A stretch of 50,284 nt of DNA. Source: JAJKJG01 sp036389455. Its GTDB lineage: Bacteria; Pseudomonadota; Alphaproteobacteria; Rhizobiales; Beijerinckiaceae. Position 1 is the first letter of the stretch, and every line of letters starts with the position of its first letter. The position numbers and the translations under genes are program-made. This document shows, piece after piece, positions 1-7,954 of this stretch. The notes under the pieces were generated by a model. It was given only the letters and a program-made list of their open reading frames with translations, searched no databases and had not been told where the DNA came from. The stretch covers positions 1 to 50,284 of the forward strand of contig DASVPW010000212.1 in assembly GCA_036389455.1 (NCBI GenBank), written 5' to 3'.

Positions 1-1197
1 CGACAGCACCGGCCCGAACACCTCCTCGACCGCGAGGTCGTTGCCGCGCGGCACCGGGCCGAACAGGACCGGCTTGACGTAGTAGCCGCCCGCCGGCGCG
101 TCCTCGGCGATGCGCCCTTCCGCGACCGCCGGGACGCCTGCCTCGCGGGCGCGGGCCACGAACCCTTCGACCCGGCGCTTCTGGCCAGCGTTGACCATGG
201 CCCCGAGGTCGAGGTCGCGGTCGTGCGGGCCGGCCGTCATCTTCGCGAAGCGCTCGGCGACGGCCGAGACCACCTCGTCGTAGGCGCGCCGCTCGACGAG
301 GAGGCGGCTTCCGGCCGAGCAGGTCTGGCCGCCGTTCTGGACGATGGCGCGCACGAGCACCGGCGTCGCCTCGGCGAGGTCGGCGTCGGCGAAGACGAGC
401 TGCGGGGATTTCCCGCCGAGCTCCAGAGTGCAGCCGATGTGGTTCCTCGCCGCCGCGGCCTGGATGAGGGTTCCGACCTCGGGGCTGCCCGTGAAGGAGA
501 TGAAGTCGAGGCCAGGATGGCTCGCGAGCGCGGCGCCGGCCTCTTCCCCCAGGCCCGACACCACGTTGAGGGCGCCCTCGGGGAAGCCGACCTCAAGGGC
601 AAGCTCGGCGATGCGGATGAGGGTCAGTCCCGCGTCCTCGGCGGGCTTGACCACGCAGGCGTTGCCGCAGGCGAGCGAAGCCCCGACCGAGCGGCCGAAG
701 ATCTGCGAGGGATAGTTCCACGGCACGATGTGGCCAGTGACCCCGTGCGGATCGCGCATCACCGCAACCGTGTAGCCGTTGAGGAACGGGATCGTCTCGC
801 CGTGAAGCTTGTCGGCAGCGGAGCCGTAGAACTCGAAATAGCGCGCCGTCGCGACGATGTCGGCGCGGCCTTGGCTGATCGGCTTGCCGGTGTCCTGCGA
901 TTCGAGGCTGCCGAGCTCCTCGATGCGCCCCGCGACCGCCTCGCCGAGGCGCATCAGGAGGCGCCCGCGCTCGGTCGCGGTGAGCCTCCCCCAGGCGCCG
1001 TCGAAGGCGGCGCGGGCGGCCGCCACGGCCGCATCCACGTCCGCCGCGCCCGAGCGGGCGATCGCCGCGAAGGGCTGTCCGTCCGAGGGGCAGACCACGT
1101 CGAGGGTGCGGTGGTCCTCGGCCGGCACACGGCGCCCGCCGATGACGTTGAGGTGGAGCGGTCTTGCGATGGCGGGCCGTTCGTCGCGGGCGTTCAT
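1..1197 (-). CDS. Aldehyde dehydrogenase family protein, C-terminus cut by window edge
   Basis: An NAD(P)-dependent aldehyde dehydrogenase that would oxidise an aldehyde to the carboxylic acid in the cytoplasm. About 399 residues are present and the frame is still open at the window edge, so roughly 80-100 C-terminal residues of a normal 480-500 residue enzyme are missing. Visible family marks are PWN at 159-161, the FTGS cofactor-binding motif at 235-238, the general-base Glu259 in ELGGK, and the catalytic Cys293 in GGQTCSAGS. The start ATG at 1197 gives a natural N-terminus. The substrate cannot be told from sequence; betaine-aldehyde-like or gamma-aminobutyraldehyde-like enzymes share these motifs. 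It runs in the same direction as the next gene (1279-2349), with an 81-base gap. Confidence 0.93.
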   Translation of the reverse strand, partial: MNARDERPAIARPLHLNVIGGRRVPAEDHRTLDVVCPSDGQPFAAIARSGAADVDAAVAAARAAFDGAWGRLTATERGRLLMRLGEAVAGRIEELGSLESQDTGKPISQGRADIVATARYFEFYGSAADKLHGETIPFLNGYTVAVMRDPHGVTGHIVPWNYPSQIFGRSVGASLACGNACVVKPAEDAGLTLIRIAELALEVGFPEGALNVVSGLGEEAGAALASHPGLDFISFTGSPEVGTLIQAAAARNHIGCTLELGGKSPQLVFADADLAEATPVLVRAIVQNGGQTCSAGSRLLVERRAYDEVVSAVAERFAKMTAGPHDRDLDLGAMVNAGQKRRVEGFVARAREAGVPAVAEGRIAEDAPAGGYYVKPVLFGPVPRGNDLAVEEVFGPVLS

Positions 1198-1278
1198 GGG
1201 GCGCTCCGTGGGATTCCGAAGGGCCCGTCGGGGCCGTCGTCCGTCTCTAATACCGCGGCGGCGGCAAGGCCAGCCGGC

Positions 1279-2349
1279 TCAGGCCCCAAGGCGCGCGCGC
1301 ACCCACGCCGTCGCCGGACGCTCGAAGACGCGGTACACGACGACCGCCGCCAGCACCGAGGCGGCGAGCGCCAGGACCACGAAGGTCCAGGGGCCGACGA
1401 TCCCGGCGAGGCCGCTCCGCCACACGACCTCGCGCCCGGCCCGGATCGCGAAGGGGTGGATCAGATAGAGGGCATAGGACGCGTCGCCGACGGCCGCCCC
1501 GATCCGGGCGAGGCGCCCCTCGTCGCGGCGCTCGCGCCCGAGGGCGACGGCGGCGACGAGCATCGCGGCCGGCACCCCGTAGGCGAGGGCCCGCCAAGGC
1601 GTCGCGAGGACGCCCCAAAGGCTCGCGACCGCGATCAGGATCATGACCGCGCCGGCGGAGAGGAGCGCGCGGGGAACGGGGCCGAGGCGGACGCCCTCGG
1701 CGTGGAGATATCCAAGGACCATGCCGTAGACGAACTCCAGGACGATCGGGTCGGTCCAGAAGCCGAGGGGCTGCGGCAGCGGCCCGGGCTGCGCAAGCCT
1801 GAGCAGGAGCCCGGCCGCCGCGAGCCCCACGAGGACGGCCGCGAGCGCCGGCACCGCCCTCTTCCGCGGCCACGCGACCGCGGCGGCGAAGAGGGCGTAG
1901 AAGAACATCTCGTAGTTGAGGGTCCAGCCGAGCCCGTAGAGCGGCTGCACGAGCCCGTCCGGCCGGGTCACGGGGATGAAAAGGTAGGACGCGGCGACGT
2001 AAGACCAGTCGAGGAACTCGCGGTTGAGGAACTCGGGCACCGCGAGCGCGACTGCGAGGTAGAGGGTGGTGACGGCCCAGTAGATCGGCACGATGCGGGC
2101 GATCCGGCGGGCGAGGAACGTCCGGCCTGCGCCTTCCGCGCCGAACAGGCGCGCGGAGGCATGGACCATGATGAAGCCCGAGATGACGAAGAACACGTCG
2201 ACGCCGGCCTTCCAGGGAAACGCCTCGACGGGCGCGAAGGCCCGGCCCGTCCGTTCGGCGAGCGTCGCGGCGTCGTGCTGGGCGTGCAGCATCGCGACGG
2301 ACAGCGCCGCTAAGGCGCGCAGGACCTGGACGAGGACGAGCTTGGACAA
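1279..2349 (-). CDS. Acyltransferase 3 family membrane protein
   Basis: A 356-residue integral membrane protein of the acyltransferase-3 (OafA/NodX/ExoZ) family. Members transfer acetyl or other acyl groups to sugars of exopolysaccharide, O-antigen or peptidoglycan at the inner membrane. The N-terminus carries the family's first-helix signature, with Arg10 and the conserved His22 (RALAALSVAMLH), followed by about ten hydrophobic helices. A second signature, FFVISGFIM, lies near residues 53-61. The length is normal and the start ATG is well placed. No polysaccharide gene is directly adjacent; the surface-polysaccharide genes in this window are near 27-31 kb. The acceptor sugar is unknown. Confidence 0.9.
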   Translation of the reverse strand: MSKLVLVQVLRALAALSVAMLHAQHDAATLAERTGRAFAPVEAFPWKAGVDVFFVISGFIMVHASARLFGAEGAGRTFLARRIARIVPIYWAVTTLYLAVALAVPEFLNREFLDWSYVAASYLFIPVTRPDGLVQPLYGLGWTLNYEMFFYALFAAAVAWPRKRAVPALAAVLVGLAAAGLLLRLAQPGPLPQPLGFWTDPIVLEFVYGMVLGYLHAEGVRLGPVPRALLSAGAVMILIAVASLWGVLATPWRALAYGVPAAMLVAAVALGRERRDEGRLARIGAAVGDASYALYLIHPFAIRAGREVVWRSGLAGIVGPWTFVVLALAASVLAAVVVYRVFERPATAWVRARLGA

Positions 2350-2486
2350 GGGGGCGGGGCTTTTATAGGGTCGATGCCTCTTAGCCGACGGACGCCGCCG
2401 CGGCTATGTTCCGGCTTGAGCAAGCCTCGTCGGGATCGAAACGGGCTCCGGGCCGTTCGGGAAGGAGCAGCAGAGAAAAGCCCCGC

Positions 2487-3122
2487 ATGCACATCGTCCT
2501 CCTCGGCGACTCGATCTTCGACAACGGCGTCTACGTGCGCTCCGGCGAGCCGGACGTCGCGCGCCAGCTCGAGGCGCGGCTGCCGGCGGGCTCGCGGGCG
2601 ACCTTGCGGGCGGTCGACGGCGCGACCACCGGCGGCGTTGCGCGCCAGCTCGACCGGCTGCCGGCGGACGCGACCCATCTCGTCGTGAGCGCCGGCGGCA
2701 ACGACGCGCTCGGCCACATCGGCGTCCTCGAAGACGCGTCGCGCTCCATCGCCGACGCGCTGACCCGCCTCGCCGAGATCGCCGGCGGCTTCGAGCGCGG
2801 CTACCGCGCGATGGTCGGCGCGGTGCTCGGCCGCGGGCTGCCGACGGCGCTCGCCACGATCTACGACCCGCGCTACCCGGACCCGCGGCTCCAGCGCCTC
2901 GCCGTCACCGGGCTGACGCTGTTCAACGACGCGATCGCCCGGGCGGCCTTCGCGAACGGCCTGCCGCTCCTCGACCTGCGCCTGATCTGCGACGCCGACG
3001 GCGACTACGCCAACCCGATCGAGCCCTCGGCGCAAGGCGGCGACAAGATCGCGGCCGCGATCGCCCGCCTCGTCGCGGAGCACGATTTCGGGCGGCGGCG
3101 GAGCGAGGTCTTCGTGCGCTGA
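2487..3122 (+). CDS. SGNH/GDSL-type hydrolase
   Basis: A 211-residue SGNH-hydrolase-fold esterase or lipase-like enzyme. The catalytic Ser sits in the GDS motif at residues 7-9, and the oxyanion Gly/Asn motif appears as SAGGND near residues 68-73. The C-terminal catalytic His is not evident in the usual DxxH form; the region reads NPIEPSAQGG instead, so the catalytic triad is uncertain. There is no signal peptide, so a cytoplasmic location is likely. I chose the internal ATG at 2487 because the protein then opens directly with the beta-strand leading to GDS, and a purine-rich GAAGGAGCAG stretch lies upstream. The gene is divergent from the acyltransferase gene. The substrate is unknown. Confidence 0.85.
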   Translation: MHIVLLGDSIFDNGVYVRSGEPDVARQLEARLPAGSRATLRAVDGATTGGVARQLDRLPADATHLVVSAGGNDALGHIGVLEDASRSIADALTRLAEIAGGFERGYRAMVGAVLGRGLPTALATIYDPRYPDPRLQRLAVTGLTLFNDAIARAAFANGLPLLDLRLICDADGDYANPIEPSAQGGDKIAAAIARLVAEHDFGRRRSEVFVR

Positions 3123-3248
3123 TCCATCGGCGCCCGAATTTTCGGGGAACCCTCCCAACCGAGCCGTCGTTGACGGCCATCGCAGAGATGCCGGCCGCCC
3201 ATCGGAGCGAAGCCCGGCCCTGCTTTCTTGGGAAATCAGGAGACATCG

Positions 3249-3905
3249 ATGAAGAAGCACGCTGCCCTTGCGGCCCTGCTGACCGCCCTTGCAGGGCCGG
3301 CGCTCGCCCAGCCGGCCATGGTCGCCGCACCCGGGCCGGCGCCCGTGATGGTGCCGCTCACGCCGGCCCAGTTCCGCCAGACGGCGATGATGAGCGACAT
3401 GTTCGAGATCGAATCGAGCCGGCTCGCGCTCCAGCGCTCCCGCAGCGCGGCGGTCCAGCGCTTCGCCGGCGAGATGGTGCAGGATCACCAAGCGACCTCC
3501 GCGGCCCTCAACGGCGGCACGGCGGTGGCGGGCGGGGCCCTCGGCGGCGCCGCGGGCGGGGCGATCGTCGGCGGGATCGTCGGCGGCCCGGTCGGGGCCG
3601 CGGTCGGAGCCGGGGTCGGCGCGGCCGCCGGCGCCACGGCCGACGTCACCGGCACCGTCCGCTACGCCCCGAACGCGATGATCGACGCCCGCCACGCCGA
3701 TATGCTGAATGAGCTCGCCTCGGCCTCCGGACGCCAGTTCGACCGGCTCTACGGCCGCATGCAGGTCGCGGCGCACCAGGAGGCGGTGGCGCTGTTTTCG
3801 GCCTATGCCCAGACCGGGACGGACCCGAATCTTCGCGCCTTCGCGCAGTCGGCCCTGCCGGCGCTCCAGCACCACCTCATGATGGCGCGCCGCCTGCCGC
3901 GCTGA
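3249..3905 (+). CDS. DUF4142 protein with glycine-zipper insertion
   Basis: A 218-residue exported protein with a signal peptide at 1-20 (cleavage near ALAQ). It has the ferritin-like DUF4142 helices (MSDMFEIESSRLAL at 48-61, then the MVQDHQATSAAL segment). These are interrupted at about residues 89-130 by a run rich in Gly and Ala that has the spacing of a glycine zipper (repeated GG/GxxxG). The second half of the domain resumes with ARHADMLNEL and ends with HHLMMARRL. Glycine zippers usually insert in membranes, so this may be a membrane-tethered DUF4142 protein. The start ATG at 3249 is preceded by TCAGGAGA. A strong terminator follows the gene. The function of the family is unknown; it is periplasmic and often stress-related. 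Confidence 0.85.
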   Translation: MKKHAALAALLTALAGPALAQPAMVAAPGPAPVMVPLTPAQFRQTAMMSDMFEIESSRLALQRSRSAAVQRFAGEMVQDHQATSAALNGGTAVAGGALGGAAGGAIVGGIVGGPVGAAVGAGVGAAAGATADVTGTVRYAPNAMIDARHADMLNELASASGRQFDRLYGRMQVAAHQEAVALFSAYAQTGTDPNLRAFAQSALPALQHHLMMARRLPR

Positions 3906-3931
3906 GCGGGCAAGCTTTGGGACGACACCAG

Positions 3932-3955
3932 CGGCGGGCTTCGGCCCGCCGTTTT
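3932..3955 (+). terminator. Intrinsic terminator after the DUF4142 gene
   Basis: A perfect 8-bp stem (CGGCGGGC/GCCCGCCG) closes on a TTCG tetraloop and is followed directly by TTTT. It begins 26 bases after the stop codon of the upstream gene. Confidence 0.88.
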
Positions 3956-4045
3956 CATGTGCTCCGCTAGCGTGAAGCCTGTCCGGGCTGCATCATCAAT
4001 AAATCTGAAGTTAAATGATTAAAATTGCCAGAGGTAGTATTAATT

Positions 4046-4086
4046 TCTGCTTTGTCTTGCAGTCTATTAGAATTGTCTGCTTTATC
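4046..4086 (+). repeat. Short direct repeat in AT-rich promoter region
   Basis: TCTGCTTTGTC at 4046-4056 recurs as TCTGCTTTATC at 4076-4086, a period of exactly 30 bases (about three helical turns). It lies in the conspicuously AT-rich region upstream of the small secreted protein gene. The layout suggests a regulator bound twice on the same DNA face. A weak sigma-70-like pair (TTGCAG, 18-base spacer, TTTATC) overlaps it. Confidence 0.35.
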
Positions 4087-4120
4087 GTGATGCAACGAAC
4101 CCGCTGTTGGAGAGCGTCAC

Positions 4121-4381
4121 ATGAAGAAAGCCGTCCTTGCCTTCGTCGCCGCCTTCGCCCTGTCCTCGACCGGCGCGCTCGCCTGGTCGACCACGGACTG
4201 CGGCTGCATGCCGGCCCCGAAGCCCGTCAAGCTGAAGTCGAACGCCGGCGTCGGCAACGGCTCCGAGGGCGGCCCGACCGAGGCCTACGACCGCGACCCG
4301 GGCAACTCCGGCGCCAACAACCAGGCCGGCAAGAACGTCGGCAAGCCGCGCAGCCCGAACGCCTCCAACGTTATCCCGTAA
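4121..4381 (+). CDS. Small secreted protein of unknown function
   Basis: An 86-residue protein with a clear signal peptide (MKKAVLAFVAAFALSSTGALA, cleavage after residue 21). The mature part of about 65 residues is hydrophilic and rich in Gly, Asn, Pro and Lys. It begins with WSTTDCGCMP, so one close Cys pair (CGC) could form a disulphide or bind metal. There are no recognisable domains. It has its own AT-rich upstream region and a hairpin after the stop, so it looks like a separately controlled transcript. The base composition of the coding part is typical of the surrounding genes, unlike its promoter region. No function can be proposed beyond export. Confidence 0.75.
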   Translation: MKKAVLAFVAAFALSSTGALAWSTTDCGCMPAPKPVKLKSNAGVGNGSEGGPTEAYDRDPGNSGANNQAGKNVGKPRSPNASNVIP

Positions 4382-4402
4382 GCTTCATTCCGGATCGACA
4401 GG

Positions 4403-4425
4403 GGCTCCCCCCGCGAGGGGGAGCC
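4403..4425. terminator. Hairpin between convergent genes
   Basis: A perfect 9-bp stem (GGCTCCCCC/GGGGGAGCC) with a 5-base loop sits between the small secreted protein gene (+) and the CsgG-type gene (-). Neither side has a good T-run, so it is a candidate shared terminator rather than a certain one. Confidence 0.55.
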
Positions 4426-4434
4426 TCGTGCGTC

Positions 4435-5388
4435 TCAGGTCTGCCCGCCGCGCAGGTGGAACAGCGGGTCGCCCGGCAGGATCTTCCGGGGCGGCGGCTC
4501 GCGCGGTGGGCGCTCGGCGGAGCGCTCGGCCGGGTACTCCGGCGGCATCACGTACTCGAGGGGCGGCGAGCCCTTCAGCGCCGGGAGCCTCGGCTCCGCC
4601 TCGCCGTCCTTCGGGTTTGCGGCCCACAGGCCCGAGGCCTCGCCCTCGCGGATGAGTTCGTAGACCGCCGCCTCGATCGCCTCGCGCACGGCGACTTGGG
4701 TCGCCTCCGACGACGTGACCCCGGCCTGCACGCTCAAGAGGTCGCCGAAGCTCACGTAGCGCGTGACGTTGAGGGCGGGCGTCACCGAATAAACCACCCG
4801 GGACGAGGTGATCGAGCGCACGACCGAGCCGTCCGTCACCGAGACGAGCCGCAGGTTGATCGAGACGAGATCGCGCCGGTAGTTCACCGTCCCGCCGAGG
4901 CCGAGGTAGGTCGCCCCGACGCCGCCCGCCGTGATGCCGGCGTCGTAGGAGACGATGCCGCCGGTCACGATGTAGTCGGCGAACTTGAGGCTGCGGATCA
5001 CCGTGCGCCAGTCCTGCCCGAGGGCCGAGTAGGTCGCGGTGATGAGCTTGCGCTCGCGCAGGAGGTCGTCGAGGCGGTTGCGCTCGACCACCTTGAACCA
5101 CGTGCCGCCGCCGGCCGACTTCAGGGCGTCGATGGCGATCGAGGCCGCCCCTTGCGTGATCGCCTTCGAGTAGTCGGCGTAGCGGTCGTTCGGCTTGTTC
5201 GCGCCGGTCAGGTCCGGGAAGTCGTAGACCGCGACCGTGACTTGGCGCGACGGCGGCGGCAGCTCGGCGAGCCTCGCCGAGATCGGCGTCGCGTTGCCGA
5301 TCACCGGCCGCACGCCGAAGCTCCCGGGTGTCTGGCAGCCGGCAAGCGCGAGCGACAGCGCGGCGGCGAGGAGGGGCGGCTGTCTCAT
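4435..5388 (-). CDS. CsgG/HfaB-type outer-membrane lipoprotein
   Basis: A 317-residue lipoprotein related to CsgG, the outer-membrane secretion channel for curli, and to HfaB, the holdfast attachment protein of Caulobacter. The lipobox LAGC (Cys18) follows a short hydrophobic signal. The CsgG core is readable: the VAVYDFPDLTG strand, then ADYSKAITQGAASIAIDAL, FKVVERNRLDDLLRERKLI, and ADYIVTGGIVSYD leading to the barrel strands. The start ATG at 5388 gives a compact lipoprotein signal; an upstream in-frame ATG would add 15 charged residues. No curli subunit or CsgE/CsgF gene is in the window. It could secrete another amyloid-like or adhesive protein. The C-terminal 60 residues are Pro/Arg-rich and probably disordered. 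Confidence 0.88.
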   Translation of the reverse strand: MRQPPLLAAALSLALAGCQTPGSFGVRPVIGNATPISARLAELPPPSRQVTVAVYDFPDLTGANKPNDRYADYSKAITQGAASIAIDALKSAGGGTWFKVVERNRLDDLLRERKLITATYSALGQDWRTVIRSLKFADYIVTGGIVSYDAGITAGGVGATYLGLGGTVNYRRDLVSINLRLVSVTDGSVVRSITSSRVVYSVTPALNVTRYVSFGDLLSVQAGVTSSEATQVAVREAIEAAVYELIREGEASGLWAANPKDGEAEPRLPALKGSPPLEYVMPPEYPAERSAERPPREPPPRKILPGDPLFHLRGGQT

Positions 5389-5522
5389 GCGGTGAACGCG
5401 CCCGGCGGGGCCTCGCAGCGGATCGGCGCGCATGGTTAACCGATAGGGTAAAGAACGGCTTAAGCGGCCGGCCGCGCGGCCGGGGCGGCGGACCCTTTCC
5501 GCCCTGCCGCCGTTGTGCCAGC

Positions 5523-6206
5523 ATGGCAGCCATGAAACGGCCCGTCCCGCGGCCGGCGTATCCGAGCTGGAACTACAGCTTCGGCGAGATCCTCGCCGAT
5601 GGGGCGGTGCACGTCGCGGGCCTGGCGCTCGGCCTCGTCGGCGCCGTGGTCCTGATCGCGTGGGCGGCCGGCGCGGGCGGCGCCGTCGAGCTCACGGCCG
5701 TCGTCGTCTATGTGGCGGCGCTCCTCACGATGCTCGGGGTCTCGGCCGCCTACAACCTGTGGCCGGTCTCGCCGACGAAGTGGATCCTGCGCCGCTTCGA
5801 CCACTCCGCCATCTACGTCATGATCGCCGGCACCTACACGCCGCTCATCGTCCAGATGAAGGCGAGCGCCGAGACCCTCGGGCTCCTGATCGGCGTCTGG
5901 GCGACCGCGCTCGTCGGCGCCGCCCTCAAGCTCGCGCTGCCCGGCCGCCTCGACCGCATCTCGATCCTCCTCTACCTCGCCCTCGGCTGGAGCGTCGTCG
6001 TGGTCTACGACTCCGTCGCCGCCGCCCTGCCGTCCTCGGCGCTCGTCCTGCTCGCCGCCGGCGGCCTCCTGTACTCGGGCGGCGTGGTGTTCCACGTCTG
6101 GAACAGCCTGCGGTTCCAGAACGCGATCTGGCACGCCTTCGTGCTCGCGGCCGCGGCCTGCCACTGGGGCGCGATTCTCGACTGCCTCGTGCTGGCGCGG
6201 AGCTGA
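5523..6206 (+). CDS. Hemolysin III / PAQR (TrhA-type) membrane protein
   Basis: A 227-residue seven-helix membrane protein of the hemolysin-III (PAQR) family, probably in the inner membrane. Typical landmarks are the N-terminal YSFGEILADGAVHVAGLALG segment, SAAYNLWP, the RRFDHSAIYVMIAGTYTP motif and the C-terminal IWHAFVLAAAACHW motif. The spaced Asp and His residues are those proposed to bind a metal. In bacteria the family is linked to membrane-lipid homeostasis; the original hemolysin label is probably misleading. The start could be 5523 or the ATG three codons later (5532). The gene is divergent from the CsgG-type gene. Confidence 0.9.
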   Translation: MAAMKRPVPRPAYPSWNYSFGEILADGAVHVAGLALGLVGAVVLIAWAAGAGGAVELTAVVVYVAALLTMLGVSAAYNLWPVSPTKWILRRFDHSAIYVMIAGTYTPLIVQMKASAETLGLLIGVWATALVGAALKLALPGRLDRISILLYLALGWSVVVVYDSVAAALPSSALVLLAAGGLLYSGGVVFHVWNSLRFQNAIWHAFVLAAAACHWGAILDCLVLARS

Positions 6207-6286
6207 CGGCTGCTCCGAGACGGCTATCGCTCTCGGCCCGCCGGGAGTAGCCTCCCGGGGCTCCACCACCTTCCCGGGAGGAAGAC

Positions 6287-6751
6287 ATGACGCGCGCCCT
6301 CTTCGTCACAGTCGGAGTCCTCGCCCTCCTGCCCGCCGCGGCGATCGCCATGGACGACCATGTCGCCGTCTCTCCGGACCAGCTGAAGTGGGCGGCCGCC
6401 CCTCCGGTCTTTCCAAAAGGCGCGCAGCTTGCGGTCGTCGCCGGCGACCCGTCGAAAGAGGGCCAGTACGTGGTGCGGCTCAAGGTTCCGGCCGGCTACA
6501 AGGTTCCGGCCCACACCCATCCGAACGACGAGAACGTCACCGTCATCTCCGGAAGCTTCAACATCGGCATGGGCGACAAGCTCGACGAAGCCAAGGGCAC
6601 GTCCGTGAAAGCCGGAGGCTTCGCGAGGGCCGCGAAGGGCATGCCGCACTACGCCTGGTTCACGGAGGACAGCGTCATCCAGGTGCACGGGGTCGGACCG
6701 TCCGGGCTCAACTACGTCAACCCGGCCGACGACCCGCGCAAGAGCAATTAG
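6287..6751 (+). CDS. Periplasmic cupin-domain protein
   Basis: A 154-residue exported cupin. The signal peptide spans residues 1-21 (ending AAAIA). The first cupin motif has the usual metal ligands in the HTHPNDEN segment (His-x-His and Glu), and the second gives GMPHYAW with its His. A single beta-barrel of this kind usually binds a metal; whether it is catalytic or only a binding protein is open. The start ATG at 6287 has a strong GGGAGGAAG site. An inverted repeat (CCGGGAG/CTCCCGG, 6241-6258) lies just upstream and may end the previous transcript. No enzyme partner is evident in the neighbours. Confidence 0.85.
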   Translation: MTRALFVTVGVLALLPAAAIAMDDHVAVSPDQLKWAAAPPVFPKGAQLAVVAGDPSKEGQYVVRLKVPAGYKVPAHTHPNDENVTVISGSFNIGMGDKLDEAKGTSVKAGGFARAAKGMPHYAWFTEDSVIQVHGVGPSGLNYVNPADDPRKSN

Positions 6752-6762
6752 GCCGGCGCGCT

Positions 6763-6930
6763 TCTCCTCTCCCCGCCTTGCGAGGGCTCTGCGTAAGCGA
6801 CGGGTTTGGCGGGGATTCCCTTCCGGTGACGAATCGGGAAGGCTGGCGATGAGCCAGTTGGGTTGGGGCGTGGGTGCGCACTCCCCGGCCCCTCACCCCA
6901 GTCCTCTCCCCGCAGGCGCGGAGAGGGGGT
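6763..6930. repeat. Dispersed intergenic repeat element
   Basis: This gap carries the ends of a repeat family seen elsewhere in the window. It has a CTCCTCTCCCC-type left end followed by GCCTTGCGAGGG, and a right end with GGCCCCTCACCCC and a CCTCTCCCCGC/GCGGAGAGG hairpin. Related copies lie at 26758-26899 and 30813-30857. It carries no open frame that looks like a gene. Confidence 0.5.
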
Positions 6931-6941
6931 ACACAGCAGCG

Positions 6942-7949
6942 ATGCCCACCGAAGTCGCCCCTTCCCTGACCGAGCACGTCGTCCCCGTCGACGCCGGCGC
7001 GCACGTGACCGCCGCGGCGTGGCTCGGCGACACGGCGGCGTTCGCACTCGGCGACGGCGGCGTGCTGCTCGCGGCGGGGGGCGCGACGCACCGGACGCAG
7101 GCGCATCCGGACGGCGCGGTGCTGGTCGCGGCGGGCGACGGCGAGCGCCTCGTCACCGGCGGCGACGACGGGCGCGTGGCGGTGACGGGCCCCGACGGCT
7201 CGACCCGCGACTTCGCCGCAACAGGCGGTGCATGGATCGACGCCGTCGCCCTCCACCCTGGCGGCGCGGTCGCCTGGAGCGCGGGGAAGCGCGTCACGTC
7301 CCGCGACGACAAGGGCCGCGAGAAGACTCTCGAGGCGCCTTCCTCGGTGCGCGGCCTCGCCTTTGCGCCCAAGGGCTACCGCCTCGCCATGAGCCACTAC
7401 AACGGCGCCACCCTGTGGTTCCCGAACCTCGACGCGAAGCCCGAGCCCCTCGAATGGAAGGGCTCGCACCTCGACGTGACCTGGTCGCCCGACGGGCGCT
7501 TCGTCGTGACCTCCATGCAGGAGAACTCTTTGCACGGCTGGCGCCTCCAGCCGGACCGCGGCCACATGCGCATGGCAGGCTATCCGGGAAAGACCCGCTC
7601 GTGGTCGTGGTCGCACGACGGCCATTGGTTCGCGACCTCCGGCGCCGACGCCGCGATCGTGTGGCCGTTCGAGTCCAAGGAAGGCCCGATGGGCAAGGCG
7701 CCGCGGGAATGCGGCGCGCGCCCCGCGAAGGTCTCTCGGGTCGCGTTCCATCCCAAGGCCCTCGTGCTCGCGATCGGCTACGAGGACGGCATGGTGCTCC
7801 TCGTGCGTCTCGCCGACGCCTCCGAGCTCCTCGTGCGGCGCACGGCGGGAGGGAGCGGGATCACGGCGCTCGCCTGGGACAAGACCGGTGCACATCTCGC
7901 CTTCGGAGCCGGCGACGGGCAGGCCGGCATCCTGACGCTGCCGGGCTGA
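6942..7949 (+). CDS. WD40 repeat protein
   Basis: A 335-residue beta-propeller with about seven WD40-type repeats. Successive blades end in forms such as VTAAAWLGDTAAFALGDG, IDAVALHPGGAVAW, LDVTWSPDGRFVVTS and SWSWSHDGHWFATSG. There is no signal peptide, so it should be cytoplasmic and act as a protein-binding scaffold. I start it at the ATG at 6942, because the frame upstream of it runs through the dispersed repeat. Two small genes follow within 20 bases and may be co-transcribed. In related bacteria similar propellers often neighbour CobW-type zinc GTPases, but none is present here, so a zinc link is only a guess. Confidence 0.85.
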   Translation: MPTEVAPSLTEHVVPVDAGAHVTAAAWLGDTAAFALGDGGVLLAAGGATHRTQAHPDGAVLVAAGDGERLVTGGDDGRVAVTGPDGSTRDFAATGGAWIDAVALHPGGAVAWSAGKRVTSRDDKGREKTLEAPSSVRGLAFAPKGYRLAMSHYNGATLWFPNLDAKPEPLEWKGSHLDVTWSPDGRFVVTSMQENSLHGWRLQPDRGHMRMAGYPGKTRSWSWSHDGHWFATSGADAAIVWPFESKEGPMGKAPRECGARPAKVSRVAFHPKALVLAIGYEDGMVLLVRLADASELLVRRTAGGSGITALAWDKTGAHLAFGAGDGQAGILTLPG

Positions 7950-7954
7950 GACCG

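Noticed and set aside
223..2313. A 696-codon plus-strand frame across the aldehyde dehydrogenase and acyltransferase genes
   Set aside because: Charged, repetitive translation without motifs, antisense to two well-recognised genes.
4435..5388. A curli secretion operon
   Set aside because: Only the CsgG-like gene is present; no curlin repeats or accessory genes were found in the neighbourhood.
6241..6258. CCGGGAG/CTCCCGG hairpin as terminator of the hemolysin-III gene
   Set aside because: The stem is sound, but no T-run follows and it lies within 30 bases of the next start codon, so its role is unclear; noted only within the cupin entry.
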